The position numbers were made by a program, and so were the translations under genes. Shown piece after piece: positions 1-7,478 of a stretch of 19,228 nucleotides of DNA. Within the stretch, counting starts at the first letter, position 1, and each line of letters starts with the position of its first letter. The DNA is from Flavobacterium psychrophilum (GTDB taxonomy: Bacteria; Bacteroidota; Bacteroidia; Flavobacteriales; Flavobacteriaceae): NCBI GenBank assembly GCA_945897545.1, contig CAMDGJ010000025.1:1-19228 (forward strand), read 5' to 3'. Below the pieces are notes generated by a model. The model was not told the DNA's origin, did not search any database, and worked only from the letters and a program-made list of their open reading frames with translations.

Positions 1-181
1 CAAATGTTTTTAAATCTCCTAATCCCCAAGCGTTTCCTCCATAGTCGGAAGGTGCAAAACCGCTAGCTGGTGCCCAACTAGCCCATGCACTCCAAGTAGC
101 GCTTGCATTAACTGTAACCATATTTTGAGAGAACCCTAATGCACTTGTCATTAGAAAAACGAATAATATAATTTTTTTCAT
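1..181 (-). CDS. Secreted protein, N-terminal part only
   Basis: The first 60 residues of an exported protein are present; the rest lies beyond the left edge. The ATG at 181 is followed by a classical signal peptide (MKKIILFVFLMTSALGFSQ), almost a copy of that of the gene starting at 2172, so the two are probably co-regulated surface or secreted proteins. The mature part begins NMVTVNASATWSAWASWAP and is rich in Trp, Ala, Gly and Ser. That resembles the start of T9SS-exported modular proteins in flavobacterial polysaccharide-use regions, but this is recollection of a style, not a domain hit. No catalytic motif is visible in the part present. It shares a 15-base upstream motif with the next gene (see 253-279). 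Confidence 0.8.
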   Translation of the reverse strand, partial: MKKIILFVFLMTSALGFSQNMVTVNASATWSAWASWAPASGFAPSDYGGNAWGLGDLKTF

Positions 182-583
182 AATGTTGTTTATATAATTT
201 AAACGGCTAAAATAAAAAATTGAACATTTAAAATAATCATTATTGGACCCTAAAAAACTATACAAAAACACCACGAAAAAGTTCCTTAAGCCAATGAAGA
301 TAACATTTTGTATGAAAAATAAACTTTATGTAGCGTCTTAAAACAACAATTTAAATTATTTGAAATGTATTTGCAGGAGAGATTAAAAAAAAGTCTCAAA
401 AATTCAAACAAACAATACAAAGAGGCCGCTTGATGATTGTTGCTGGCAGGGAAATCAATTTTGCTTTCCATCAAGATATATATAATTCATGATAATATTG
501 ACACCTCTCTTTTTAAGGCTGAGAATTATATTGGGTAATGCAATCATAGTATAGTATTGACCCAATAAATAGAAAAACTCCAA
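182..583. other. Intergenic stretch without a recognisable gene
   Basis: The 400-base gap holds the upstream region of the left-edge gene and the 3' flank of the gene ending at 643. The only reading frame over 60 codons (minus, 286-474) starts MMESKIDFPASNN, has unusual Cys/Leu/Phe-rich composition, no upstream signals and no recognisable family, so it is not called. No tRNA-like cloverleaf or clear TAnnTTTG box was found here. Confidence 0.5.
253..279 (-). promoter_or_regulatory. Upstream element with 11-base-phased A-tracts (left-edge gene)
   Basis: AAAAACTATACAAAA (253-267) lies about 75 bases upstream of the ATG at 181 and is identical to 2257-2271 upstream of the other secreted-protein gene. 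A-runs recur at roughly 11-base steps (about 252-257, 264-268, 275-280), one helical turn. This could be a binding site for a shared regulator or intrinsically curved DNA. Function is inferred only from position and sharing. Confidence 0.35.
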
Positions 584-584
584 T

Positions 585-618
585 AAAAAAAAAGCGCATC
601 TGGTTTCCCAGATGCGCT
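585..618 (-). terminator. Rho-independent terminator after the T9SS protein gene
   Basis: Perfect stem GCGCATCTGG (594-603) with CCAGATGCGC (608-617), extended by an A-T pair (593/618), with a four-base loop. Read on the minus strand it is followed by a run of nine T (593 down to 585). It lies 25 bases after the stop codon at 643. Confidence 0.9.
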
Positions 619-642
619 CCATTCATTATAAAAATCTATAAC

Positions 643-2172
643 TTATTCTTTGATAATTTTACTGCTAGAAACGTTTCCGTCAATTTCAGTTTTTACCATA
701 TAAACTCCTTTTTGAAGCTCATTTGTTTGCAAAGTAGTAGAATTACTTTTTGGGCTTCTTGACATCACTTCTTGTCCTAATACATTGTAAACAGAAACTT
801 TTTGAATAGCACTGTTGGCTTCAATAGTCAAACTGTTTTTAACCGGATTTGGATACATTTTTATTCCTGAAGCATCAAATTTAGAAACTCCTAAAGCAGT
901 TTTATAGAAATATAAATTGTCAAAATAAGTTGTAGTATCCGCTGGGTCTGACACCAATTTCATTTGAAAAATGTTAGTCAAATCTAAACCTGGAAAATTA
1001 GTTGCATTAACATCAATATCAAAACTATTCCAGCCCACTGCAGTTGGAGTAAGTTTTTGACTTGTTTCTCCAGAAGGAGCTTGGATAAGGTAAAGATCCA
1101 TTGAGGTCATATCCGTTTTGTAAATGTCAATATGCAATTTATAACCACCGCTAACATTCATTGAGGCTGTAGGGACAACACCTTGATATGTAAATTTTAC
1201 CATTCTTTTAAATACATCACCGTTTCCTGGATCTAATTCGTCAACAACTGTAGACTGACCCCAACATTGACATATTGCAGTTCCTCCAAGATTTGTGTAT
1301 GCACCACTAAAAATTGATATTACATCACCAGCATTTCTTGCAGGTGGAATTGGCGCAGATGTAGTTGGAGGTGTTGCATAAACATATAAATCAGCATTAA
1401 CTGATCCGCTTACAAAAGCCCCTGAAGCTGCTTGAGTGGCAGTAATTGTTGTTGTTCCTGAACCAACTACAAACACTGTGGCCCCTGATATTGTTGCAAC
1501 TGCTGTGTTGCTACTTGTATAGGTAAACGCACCTGGGCTATCGCTTGTAGGGTCAACTAATTCAAAAGGAGCATCCCCTACAGTTATTGTACTAGGTATC
1601 GATAAAGCTCCAATTACAGGTTGTCCTGCTAATTTTTTCGTGAATTTAAAACGCCACCATGCAGGACTTCCGCCATTATCATACATAATGTCTATTGTCA
1701 TATTTGTTCCTGTAAGGGCAGTAACCGTATAAGTTATAGAAACAGGAGCGTTTGCAGGACTAGTTAGTGTCAAACCATTATTAACTTTAGCAAGCCCTAA
1801 AAAGGCACCTTTACCCGTAAGTATTATGGTGTTATTAGCAGCTGAATAAGCCCAAGTAGCAGCAACTGAACCATCATGAGGAGCTACTGGTGTTCCGCAA
1901 GCTTCTGGATTTTTACCTTGAAAAACTTCAAGCCAAGTTTCTGTTTGCAATACATTTTGGAATGAACCATCAGCATTAAACACGTACTCGTCATCAAAAA
2001 GACAGGCCCTAGTTGAAACTTCACCAGGAGAACTAGTATACCATGCTCCACTTCCTTGTGTTGGACCAACAGCAAATGCCCCTGCTTCTTGAGTTAATTT
2101 CCATGTCCCTGTGGGTTGAGAAAAACCTAATGACGTTATCATTAGTGTAATTAAAAGTGTAATTTTTTTCAT
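643..2172 (-). CDS. Modular secreted protein with Ig-like domain and T9SS type A sorting domain
   Basis: A 509-residue exported protein. It has a signal peptide (residues 1-18, MKKITLLITLMITSLGFS). Residues about 20-180 form a domain starting TGTWKLTQEAGAFAVGP with RACLFDDEYVF and PAWWRFKF, of a style I associate with surface proteins of flavobacterial glycan-use loci. Residues about 183-262 form a BIG2-like Ig fold (STITVGDAPFEL...SSNTAVATISG...GTTTITAT). Residues about 270-425 are a beta-sandwich, carbohydrate-binding-module-like segment (YFDNLYFYK at its end). The C-terminus (MYPNPVKNSLTIEA ... LQKGVYMVKTEIDGN) is a typical Por secretion system sorting signal. It is probably secreted or anchored at the cell surface through the type IX system. 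No catalytic residues are evident, so glycan binding is an inference. It is followed by a strong terminator and appears monocistronic. Confidence 0.9.
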   Translation of the reverse strand: MKKITLLITLMITSLGFSQPTGTWKLTQEAGAFAVGPTQGSGAWYTSSPGEVSTRACLFDDEYVFNADGSFQNVLQTETWLEVFQGKNPEACGTPVAPHDGSVAATWAYSAANNTIILTGKGAFLGLAKVNNGLTLTSPANAPVSITYTVTALTGTNMTIDIMYDNGGSPAWWRFKFTKKLAGQPVIGALSIPSTITVGDAPFELVDPTSDSPGAFTYTSSNTAVATISGATVFVVGSGTTTITATQAASGAFVSGSVNADLYVYATPPTTSAPIPPARNAGDVISIFSGAYTNLGGTAICQCWGQSTVVDELDPGNGDVFKRMVKFTYQGVVPTASMNVSGGYKLHIDIYKTDMTSMDLYLIQAPSGETSQKLTPTAVGWNSFDIDVNATNFPGLDLTNIFQMKLVSDPADTTTYFDNLYFYKTALGVSKFDASGIKMYPNPVKNSLTIEANSAIQKVSVYNVLGQEVMSRSPKSNSTTLQTNELQKGVYMVKTEIDGNVSSSKIIKE

Positions 2173-2200
2173 ATTGTTTAATTTTTAGATTAATTGAAAA

Positions 2201-2208
2201 CAAATATA
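2201..2208 (-). promoter_or_regulatory. Flavobacterial -7 box of the T9SS protein gene
   Basis: On the minus strand the sequence is TATATTTG, matching the Bacteroidota -7 consensus TAnnTTTG, 28 bases upstream of the ATG at 2172. No TTG is found at the usual -33 distance, so the box may need an activator. The phased repeat at 2240-2272 is a candidate site for one. Confidence 0.5.
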
Positions 2209-2239
2209 ATAATTTGTCGGCAGAAATATGTTTGTTACA

Positions 2240-2272
2240 CTACAAAAAAACCATACAAAAACTATACAAAAT
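2240..2272 (-). promoter_or_regulatory. Three 11-base direct repeats upstream of the T9SS protein gene
   Basis: CTACAAAAAAA, CCATACAAAAA and CTATACAAAAT follow one another at exact 11-base steps, 32-64 bases upstream of the -7 box. The last unit contains the 15-mer (2257-2271) shared with the left-edge gene. It may be a direct-repeat operator or phased A-tract curvature. This is inferred, with no binding evidence. Confidence 0.4.
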
Positions 2273-2420
2273 AGTAACAAAGTCAGTAATTACGTTGCTT
2301 CTGGTCATTGAAGGATTTTTTTTCCTTATCGAGCATTTAAAAAATTAAATTATTGATTTTAAAAAAAGTCTGGCTTTTTTATAAAACACAAACCAAGCAG
2401 CAAGAAAATAATGGCAAGAA

Positions 2421-2458
2421 AAAATCCCAACTCATTATAAAAAACGAGTTGGGATTTT
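2421..2458 (-). terminator. Terminator of the odhA-odhB unit
   Basis: A 13-base perfect stem (AAAATCCCAACTC 2421-2433 with GAGTTGGGATTTT 2446-2458), loop of 12. Read on the minus strand it ends in a T-run (2424-2419). It lies 19 bases after the odhB stop codon at 2477. Confidence 0.88.
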
Positions 2459-2476
2459 ATATAAAAAAGTTGGTTC

Positions 2477-3718
2477 TTACAACTCAAATGCTTTTTTCGG
2501 ATTACTATCGCAAAGCAAATCTAACGGGTTTTCCAAAGCCTCTTTTACGGCAACCAAAAAACCAACAGACTCACGGCCATCAATAATTCGATGGTCATAC
2601 GAAAGAGCCACGTACATCATGGGGTGAATTTCCACTTTACCGTTTACGGCAATTGGACGCTCGATGATGTTATGCATTCCTAAAATTCCTGATTGTGGTG
2701 GATTGATGATTGGCGTAGACAACATACTTCCAAAAACGCCACCATTTGTAATGGTAAATGTTCCACCAGTCATATCGTCAACGGTGATTTGTCCGTCACG
2801 TGCTTTGATGGCCAATCTTTTGATGTCAGCTTCAATTCCTCTGAACGTTAAATTTTCCGCATTGCGAACTACGGGAACCATTAATCCTTTTGGTCCAGAA
2901 ACGGCTATAGAAATATCGCAGAAATCAAATGCAATTTTATAATCGCCATCCATCATAGAGTTCACGTCTGGATACAACGCTAAAGCTCTCGTTACCGCTT
3001 TGGTGAAAAACGACATATATCCCAACCCAATTCCACCGTGTTTTGCCTTGAATGTATCTTTATACTCATTTCGCAATGTGTTTATTGGCGTCATGTTTAC
3101 TTCATTGAAAGTAGTCAACATAGCGGTATCGTTTTTAGCGGCCACTAATCTTTCGGCAACTTTACGACGCAACATCGAAAGTTTTGTTCGCTCAGAACCA
3201 CGGCTTCCACCTGTTGGCGTTCCCATCGAAGGAGTTGCATTTACTGCGTCATCTTTAGTAATTCGTCCGTCTTTTCCTGTTCCAATAATATCGGAAGGTT
3301 GTATGTTTTTTTCATCCAATATTTTTCTTGCAGCGGGAGAAGGATGTCCAAGCCCCCCAGCCCCCAAAGGGGGACTTTGAGCAACAATAGGAGTTGCTTT
3401 TACTTCTTCCTTTATTACCTCAATAACTTCAGCCACTTTTTCAACAGTATTTGTAGCTGGCTCCCCCTTCGGGGGTTGGGGGGCTCCTGTGTCAATTAAG
3501 CAAACAATTGCTCCAACGGCAACTGCATCACCTTCTTCCGCTTTTAATGTGATTATTCCACTAGCTTCTGCCGGCAATTCTAGTGTTGCTTTATCAGAAT
3601 CAACCTCAGCGATGGCTTGGTCTTTCTCTACATAATCGCCATCTTTTACTAACCACGTTGCAATTTCTACTTCTTTTATAGATTCCCCCGGTGAAGGGAC
3701 TTTCATTTCTAAAATCAT
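2477..3718 (-). CDS. odhB: 2-oxoglutarate dehydrogenase E2, dihydrolipoyllysine succinyltransferase
   Basis: Cytoplasmic E2 core of the 2-oxoglutarate dehydrogenase complex. It transfers the succinyl group from lipoamide to CoA in the TCA cycle. Domains in order: one lipoyl domain (residues 1-76) with lipoylated Lys43 in DSDKA; a flexible linker (77-125); the E3-binding domain (126-160, [14 protein letters not shown] ... [12 protein letters not shown]); a second short Gly/Thr/Ser linker; and the acyltransferase domain (about 178-413) with SYDHRIIDG carrying catalytic His376 and Asp380. The length of 413 is normal. It follows odhA by 82 bases on the same strand, so E1 and E2 are probably co-transcribed; E3 (lpd) is not in the window. 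Oddly, part of the first linker (residues 78-88 and 115-124) is encoded by two inverted G/C-rich REP-like repeats, the same family found at 15775-15893. Confidence 0.97.
   Translation of the reverse strand: MILEMKVPSPGESIKEVEIATWLVKDGDYVEKDQAIAEVDSDKATLELPAEASGIITLKAEEGDAVAVGAIVCLIDTGAPQPPKGEPATNTVEKVAEVIEVIKEEVKATPIVAQSPPLGAGGLGHPSPAARKILDEKNIQPSDIIGTGKDGRITKDDAVNATPSMGTPTGGSRGSERTKLSMLRRKVAERLVAAKNDTAMLTTFNEVNMTPINTLRNEYKDTFKAKHGGIGLGYMSFFTKAVTRALALYPDVNSMMDGDYKIAFDFCDISIAVSGPKGLMVPVVRNAENLTFRGIEADIKRLAIKARDGQITVDDMTGGTFTITNGGVFGSMLSTPIINPPQSGILGMHNIIERPIAVNGKVEIHPMMYVALSYDHRIIDGRESVGFLVAVKEALENPLDLLCDSNPKKAFEL
3351..3485. repeat. Inverted doublet of G/C-rich REP-like repeats inside odhB
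   Basis: Left arm 3351-3374 (AGCCCCCCAGCCCCC, AAA, GGGGGA) and right arm 3462-3485 (TCCCCCTTCGGGGG, TT, GGGGGGCT) are near reverse complements of one another, about 87 bases apart. Each arm also folds on itself through CCCCC/GGGGG. They stand out sharply in AT-rich surroundings. In the odhB frame they code for APQPPKGE and [10 protein letters not shown], both tolerable in a flexible linker. The same doublet occurs at 15775-15893. Confidence 0.85.
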
Positions 3719-3749
3719 AATTTTTTATTAAAGGGTTGAATTGTTTAAA

Positions 3750-3779
3750 GTTTAAAGTTCTATAACAGAAACTTTAAAC
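3750..3779 (-). other. Intercistronic hairpin between odhA and odhB
   Basis: GTTTAAAGTT (3750-3759) pairs perfectly with AACTTTAAAC (3770-3779) across a 10-base loop. Further TTTAAAC-type half repeats on both sides (3743-3750, 3781-3793) extend the symmetry. It has no T-run on either strand, so it is not a terminator. It may set mRNA processing or stability between the E1 and E2 cistrons, or be a decayed dispersed repeat. Confidence 0.45.
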
Positions 3780-3801
3780 CTTAAACTCTAAACTATTTTT
3801 T

Positions 3802-6579
3802 TTATCTAACATAATTTTTGTCAAAAACTATCTTAATCGCTTTTGCATGGCGATTTTTTGATCTTGTATAACTTCCTGATGCAGATGCAGATGAGACTCT
3901 TAGTGATGCTAATCGCAATTTTACTAAATCGAAGTTCATCAACATATAGCTATAAGCCCCCATATTTTTTGGCTCTTCCTGTGCCCAAACGTAATCATCT
4001 ACATTTGGATAGGTAGCGATAATTGCTTTTAATTGCTCTATTGGTAACGGAAATAATTGTTCTATTCTAACTACGGCAACGTCTTTTCTTCCATTAATTT
4101 CTCTTTCGGCAGTGATATCATAATAGAATTTTCCGGTGCAGAAAACTAAAGATTTGACGTCTGCTTTGTTCACGGTATCATCATCAAAAGTCTCTTGGAA
4201 AGAGCCGCTTTCTAATTCTTCGATACTAGAAACTACTCTTGGATCACGAAGTAAACTTTTTGGAGTAAAGACTATTAGCGGTTTTCGGAATTTAGTTTTC
4301 ATTTGTCTTCTCAGCAAGTGAAAGAAATTTGCTGGTGTTGTACAATCAGCCACAAACATGTTTTGTCTAGCACAAAGTTGTAAAAAACGCTCCATTCTTC
4401 CGGAAGAATGTTCTGCCCCTTGTCCTTCGTAACCGTGAGGCAACAATAAAACGATTCCGTTTTGATTGTTCCATTTGTCCTCTCCACACGAAATATATTG
4501 GTCAATCATAATTTGAGCTCCATTGCTAAAATCGCCAAACTGTGCTTCCCAAATGGTTAATGCTTTTGGGTTTGTCAAGGCATAACCGTAGTCAAAACCT
4601 AAGACGCCATATTCTGATAATAGTGAATTGTAGATATTGAATTTTCCCTTTTTACCTTCTAGATTATTGATTAAAGTCACCTCTTCTTCTGAATCTTCCA
4701 CTTTTACTACAGCGTGACGATGCGAAAAAGTTCCGCGTTCTACATCTTGTCCAGATATCCTAACGTCGTACCCTTCTTGCAACAAGGAGCCATAAGCTAA
4801 GTGTTCTGCCATACCCCAATCTAACTTATTAGTTTCGAAAAACATTGTTTTTCTATCGTTTACTAATTTTTGGATTTTACTGATGAACTTTTTATCTGTA
4901 GGTAAATTACAAATAGCGTTGGCGACAGCAGTAAGCCCTGCTTTTGGATACGAAGTATCAACATTTTCGAGCATTTGTGTAATTCCTGCATTTGCAAAAC
5001 CCTGCCATTCATTTTGCATAAATGGGGTTATTATTGTCAATTCTTTTTTACGAGATTCCTCGAGATTCACTTCTAAACCTGATTTATACTCTACTTCTAA
5101 ACCTTTGACATATTTGGCATCAATTATTCCTTCGGTTAATAGTTTCTCTGCATAAATATCTCTTGGATTTTTATGTTTTGCGATAATATTATATAAGATA
5201 GGCTGTGTAAAACGTGGTTCGTCGCCTTCGTTATGTCCATATTTTCTATAACCCAACAAATCAACAAATACGTCACGACCAAAATGCATTCTAAAATCTA
5301 AAGCAAATGACATAGCGTGAACCACTGCTTCTGCATCATCCGCATTGACGTGTAATACCGGAGAAAGCGTTACTTTGGCAACATCAGTGCAATACGTTGA
5401 CGAACGTGCATCAAGGTAATTAGTGGTAAAACCCACCTGATTATTAATCACGATATGAATTGTTCCTCCCGTTTTATAACCATCTAATTGCGACATTTGT
5501 ATAATTTCATACAATATTCCCTGACCTGCGATAGCGGCATCTCCATGAACAGCGATGGGTAATACTTTTGAAAAATCATCTGGAAAATACTTATCTTGTT
5601 TTGCTCTAGTAATTCCTTCAATTACTGCTCCAACGGTTTCAAGATGCGAAGGATTAGGAGCTAGATTGATATTTATTGTTTTACCAGTGCTTGTAGTTTT
5701 TTGAGCAGTAAGTCCTAAATGGTATTTTACATCCCCATCAAAATATTCTTGATCGTTATAATCTTTACCATCAAATTCGCCAAATATATCTTGAGTTGAT
5801 TTTCCGAAAATATTCGCCAAAACGTTCAAACGGCCTCGATGTGCCATTCCCATCACGAATTGCTCTACTCCTTTTTCGGCAGCCATTTCAATCAATGCAT
5901 CAATTGCAGGAATAATAGATTCTCCTCCTTCGAGAGAAAAACGCTTTTGACCTACATATTTAGTATGCAAGAAATTTTCGAATGAAACTGCTTGGTTTAG
6001 TTTATTTAGAATTGCTCTTTTTTGTTCAGGAGAAAAATTAGGTTGGTTATCATTATGCCCAATTTTGTCTTGGATCCACAGAATATCATTAGGATTTCGG
6101 ATGTACATGTATTCCACCCCGATAGATTGACAGTAAATTTTATTTAAATGTTCTAATATGTCTGCCAAACTGCAAGCTGCAATTTTGAGTACTTTAGCTG
6201 CATCAAAAACCGTTGATAAATCAGCTTTTGCAAGTCCAAAATTCTCAATGTCCAATGTTGGTTTATAGGTTCTTCTATCGTGAACTGGGTTTGTTCGAGT
6301 AAACAAATGACCCCGAGTTCTATAAGCATCGATTAATTTAATTACATTAAACTCTTTTAAAAGTTTCTCTGAAATTAAATTATTTTCAACCGTGCCAGTA
6401 GCCACATCCCCTGCTTGGACATTTGGATTTTCTCCGTTATAAGTTGACATTCCAAAATCGAAACCTTGAAAAAAACCTCTCCAACTTGGCTCTACGCTAT
6501 CTGGATTTTCTAAATATTGATCGTATAATTGTGCGAAAAATTCGGTATGTGCTGCATTTAAGAATGAAAACCTATCCAT
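3802..6579 (-). CDS. odhA: 2-oxoglutarate dehydrogenase E1 component
   Basis: Thiamine-diphosphate-dependent decarboxylase that starts the 2-oxoglutarate dehydrogenase reaction and hands the succinyl group to the lipoyl arm of OdhB. The 925 residues match the family length. The N-terminal segment (FLNAAHTEFFAQLYDQYLENP ... WRGFF, about 6-37) is the conserved E2-contact region. Substrate and cofactor motifs follow: MAHRGRLNVL (245-254), SHLE (311-314), HGDAAIAGQG (345-354) and NNQVGFTT (379-386), the last two being the ThDP/Mg binding pair. GYRKYGHNEGDEPRFTQP lies in the alpha domain, and the C-terminal transketolase-like half contains LLPHGYEGQGAEHSSGR. The ATG at 6579 is chosen because the conserved N-terminus begins right there. 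A TAnnTTTG box lies 37 bases upstream. It heads the odhA-odhB unit, divergent from the broken beta-barrel gene. Confidence 0.97.
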   Translation of the reverse strand: MDRFSFLNAAHTEFFAQLYDQYLENPDSVEPSWRGFFQGFDFGMSTYNGENPNVQAGDVATGTVENNLISEKLLKEFNVIKLIDAYRTRGHLFTRTNPVHDRRTYKPTLDIENFGLAKADLSTVFDAAKVLKIAACSLADILEHLNKIYCQSIGVEYMYIRNPNDILWIQDKIGHNDNQPNFSPEQKRAILNKLNQAVSFENFLHTKYVGQKRFSLEGGESIIPAIDALIEMAAEKGVEQFVMGMAHRGRLNVLANIFGKSTQDIFGEFDGKDYNDQEYFDGDVKYHLGLTAQKTTSTGKTININLAPNPSHLETVGAVIEGITRAKQDKYFPDDFSKVLPIAVHGDAAIAGQGILYEIIQMSQLDGYKTGGTIHIVINNQVGFTTNYLDARSSTYCTDVAKVTLSPVLHVNADDAEAVVHAMSFALDFRMHFGRDVFVDLLGYRKYGHNEGDEPRFTQPILYNIIAKHKNPRDIYAEKLLTEGIIDAKYVKGLEVEYKSGLEVNLEESRKKELTIITPFMQNEWQGFANAGITQMLENVDTSYPKAGLTAVANAICNLPTDKKFISKIQKLVNDRKTMFFETNKLDWGMAEHLAYGSLLQEGYDVRISGQDVERGTFSHRHAVVKVEDSEEEVTLINNLEGKKGKFNIYNSLLSEYGVLGFDYGYALTNPKALTIWEAQFGDFSNGAQIMIDQYISCGEDKWNNQNGIVLLLPHGYEGQGAEHSSGRMERFLQLCARQNMFVADCTTPANFFHLLRRQMKTKFRKPLIVFTPKSLLRDPRVVSSIEELESGSFQETFDDDTVNKADVKSLVFCTGKFYYDITAEREINGRKDVAVVRIEQLFPLPIEQLKAIIATYPNVDDYVWAQEEPKNMGAYSYMLMNFDLVKLRLASLRVSSASASGSYTRSKNRHAKAIKIVFDKNYVR

Positions 6580-6616
6580 AATTGTGTAAAATCTACTTTT
6601 TGTTAAGAATGTCTGG

Positions 6617-6624
6617 CAAAAGTA
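6617..6624 (-). promoter_or_regulatory. -7 box of the odhA-odhB promoter
   Basis: The minus strand reads TACTTTTG, an exact match to TAnnTTTG, 37 bases upstream of the odhA ATG. No TTG stands at the ideal -33 position. Confidence 0.55.
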
Positions 6625-6695
6625 CGATAATACAATAAGTTTATACTTTTTTTTAGATACATTTATGCTGAATTTTGTTAAAAACCGAAATGCTT

Positions 6696-7237
6696 ATGGA
6701 AAAGAGTAACTTGAAAATTGTTCGAAAACCAATTTTGGTAATTATAACTTTATTTTTTGTCAACGGATTATTTGCACAAGGACAAACAAATGTGCCAAAA
6801 CAGCACAATGATTTTTGGCGAAATGTCCAATTTGGAGGAGGCGTAGGATTAAATTTTTCTTCTGGATATACTGATATTTTATTGGCTCCAAGTGCCATTT
6901 ATAATTTCAATCCCATAGTTGCTCTTGGAGTAGGCCTAAATTTGAATTACGTCGCTTCCAGCAATTATTTCACTTCGTTTGTATATGGCACATAAGCACA
7001 ATAGTTTTATTAAACCCTATACCGCACATTCAGTTTTCAGTAGGTTTAAATCAATCTCGAGTAAACTATCAGGAAGAGGGTTTTGCAGATTACACTGATG
7101 ATTATTGGGATACTAGTTTAATTCTTGGTGCTGGTTACAGAACAGGAAACGTAACCATTGGCGTAGGTTATAATGTGCTACAAAATGACCGTTATAACAC
7201 TGAACCTTTTGTTCCATTTGTGAGAGCGTATTTTTAA
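6696..7237 (+). pseudogene. Small outer-membrane beta-barrel protein, frameshifted
   Basis: From the ATG at 6696 the frame encodes a signal peptide (LVIITLFFVNGLFAQ) and the first strands of a barrel (VQFGGGVGLNFSSGYTDILL, APSAIYNFNPIVALGVGLN). It ends at a TAA at 6993-6995, straight after FVYGT. Moving to the frame that starts at 6995 restores a convincing continuation: STIVLLNPIPHIQFSVGLNQ ... LILGAGYRTGNVTIGVGYN ... EPFVPFVRAYF, stop 7235-7237. The terminal Phe is typical of outer-membrane proteins. Together the halves give about 180 residues, the length I expect for this family. Flavobacterial homologues next to odhA are, as I recall, often labelled 'alpha-ketoglutarate decarboxylase' purely from this neighbourhood; nothing here supports an enzyme. 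One lost base (or two gained) near 6990-6995 explains the break. It could be a true null allele, a sequencing error or, less likely, programmed frameshifting. Confidence 0.8.
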
Positions 7238-7301
7238 TAATCAGCGAATAAATTGCAATAAACTAGCTCGGGAGAGCCCCACAGGTATTACCAAAATAAC
7301 A

Positions 7302-7355
7302 GCCACAGATTCACAGATTTTAAAAAAAATCTTTTTTAATCTGTGAATCTGTGGC
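7302..7355. repeat. Long inverted repeat, CACAGATT family
   Basis: An 18-base perfect inverted repeat: GCCACAGATTCACAGATT (7302-7319) and its complement (7338-7355), with an A-run/T-run loop that can extend the stem. Each arm is itself a tandem of ACAGATTC units. It lacks a T-run directly after the stem, so it is a dispersed palindromic repeat rather than a standard terminator, though it may protect or end transcripts. A degenerate relative lies at 9234-9372. The rest of the 7238-7478 gap holds no gene. Confidence 0.8.
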
Positions 7356-7478
7356 AAAAAAAATCGAAGCAGAGCTTCAAGAAATTAAACTTAAAGAGAT
7401 TTAAATAACACCTACAGAACTTAATTTCAAATATAATTTGTTTTGTTTGTGAAGTAAATAATTAAAGTGATTTTTAAA

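Noticed and set aside
286..474. A 62-codon minus-strand frame in the first intergenic gap
   Set aside because: Skewed Cys/Phe/Leu composition, no family resemblance, no promoter or start signals; taken as chance.
2361..2381. AAAAAAG/CTTTTTT hairpin
   Set aside because: Nearly all A-T pairs with a short stem; expected by chance in this AT-rich spacer and no gene ends there.
2353..2586. A 77-codon plus-strand frame over the odhB 3' end
   Set aside because: It runs through the odhB terminator and antisense to the conserved OdhB C-terminus; a shadow.
3299..3499. Plus-strand frame opposite the odhB linker
   Set aside because: Kept open only by the G/C-rich repeats; odhB on the other strand explains the region.
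7366..7378. GAAGC-AGA-GCTTC hairpin with a T-run on the minus strand
   Set aside because: Terminator-like on the minus strand, but no minus-strand gene lies upstream that would use it; five-base stem only.
7238..7478. Possible CRISPR-like repeats in the CACAGATT region
   Set aside because: Only an inverted repeat with internal tandem units; no regularly spaced direct repeats with spacers.
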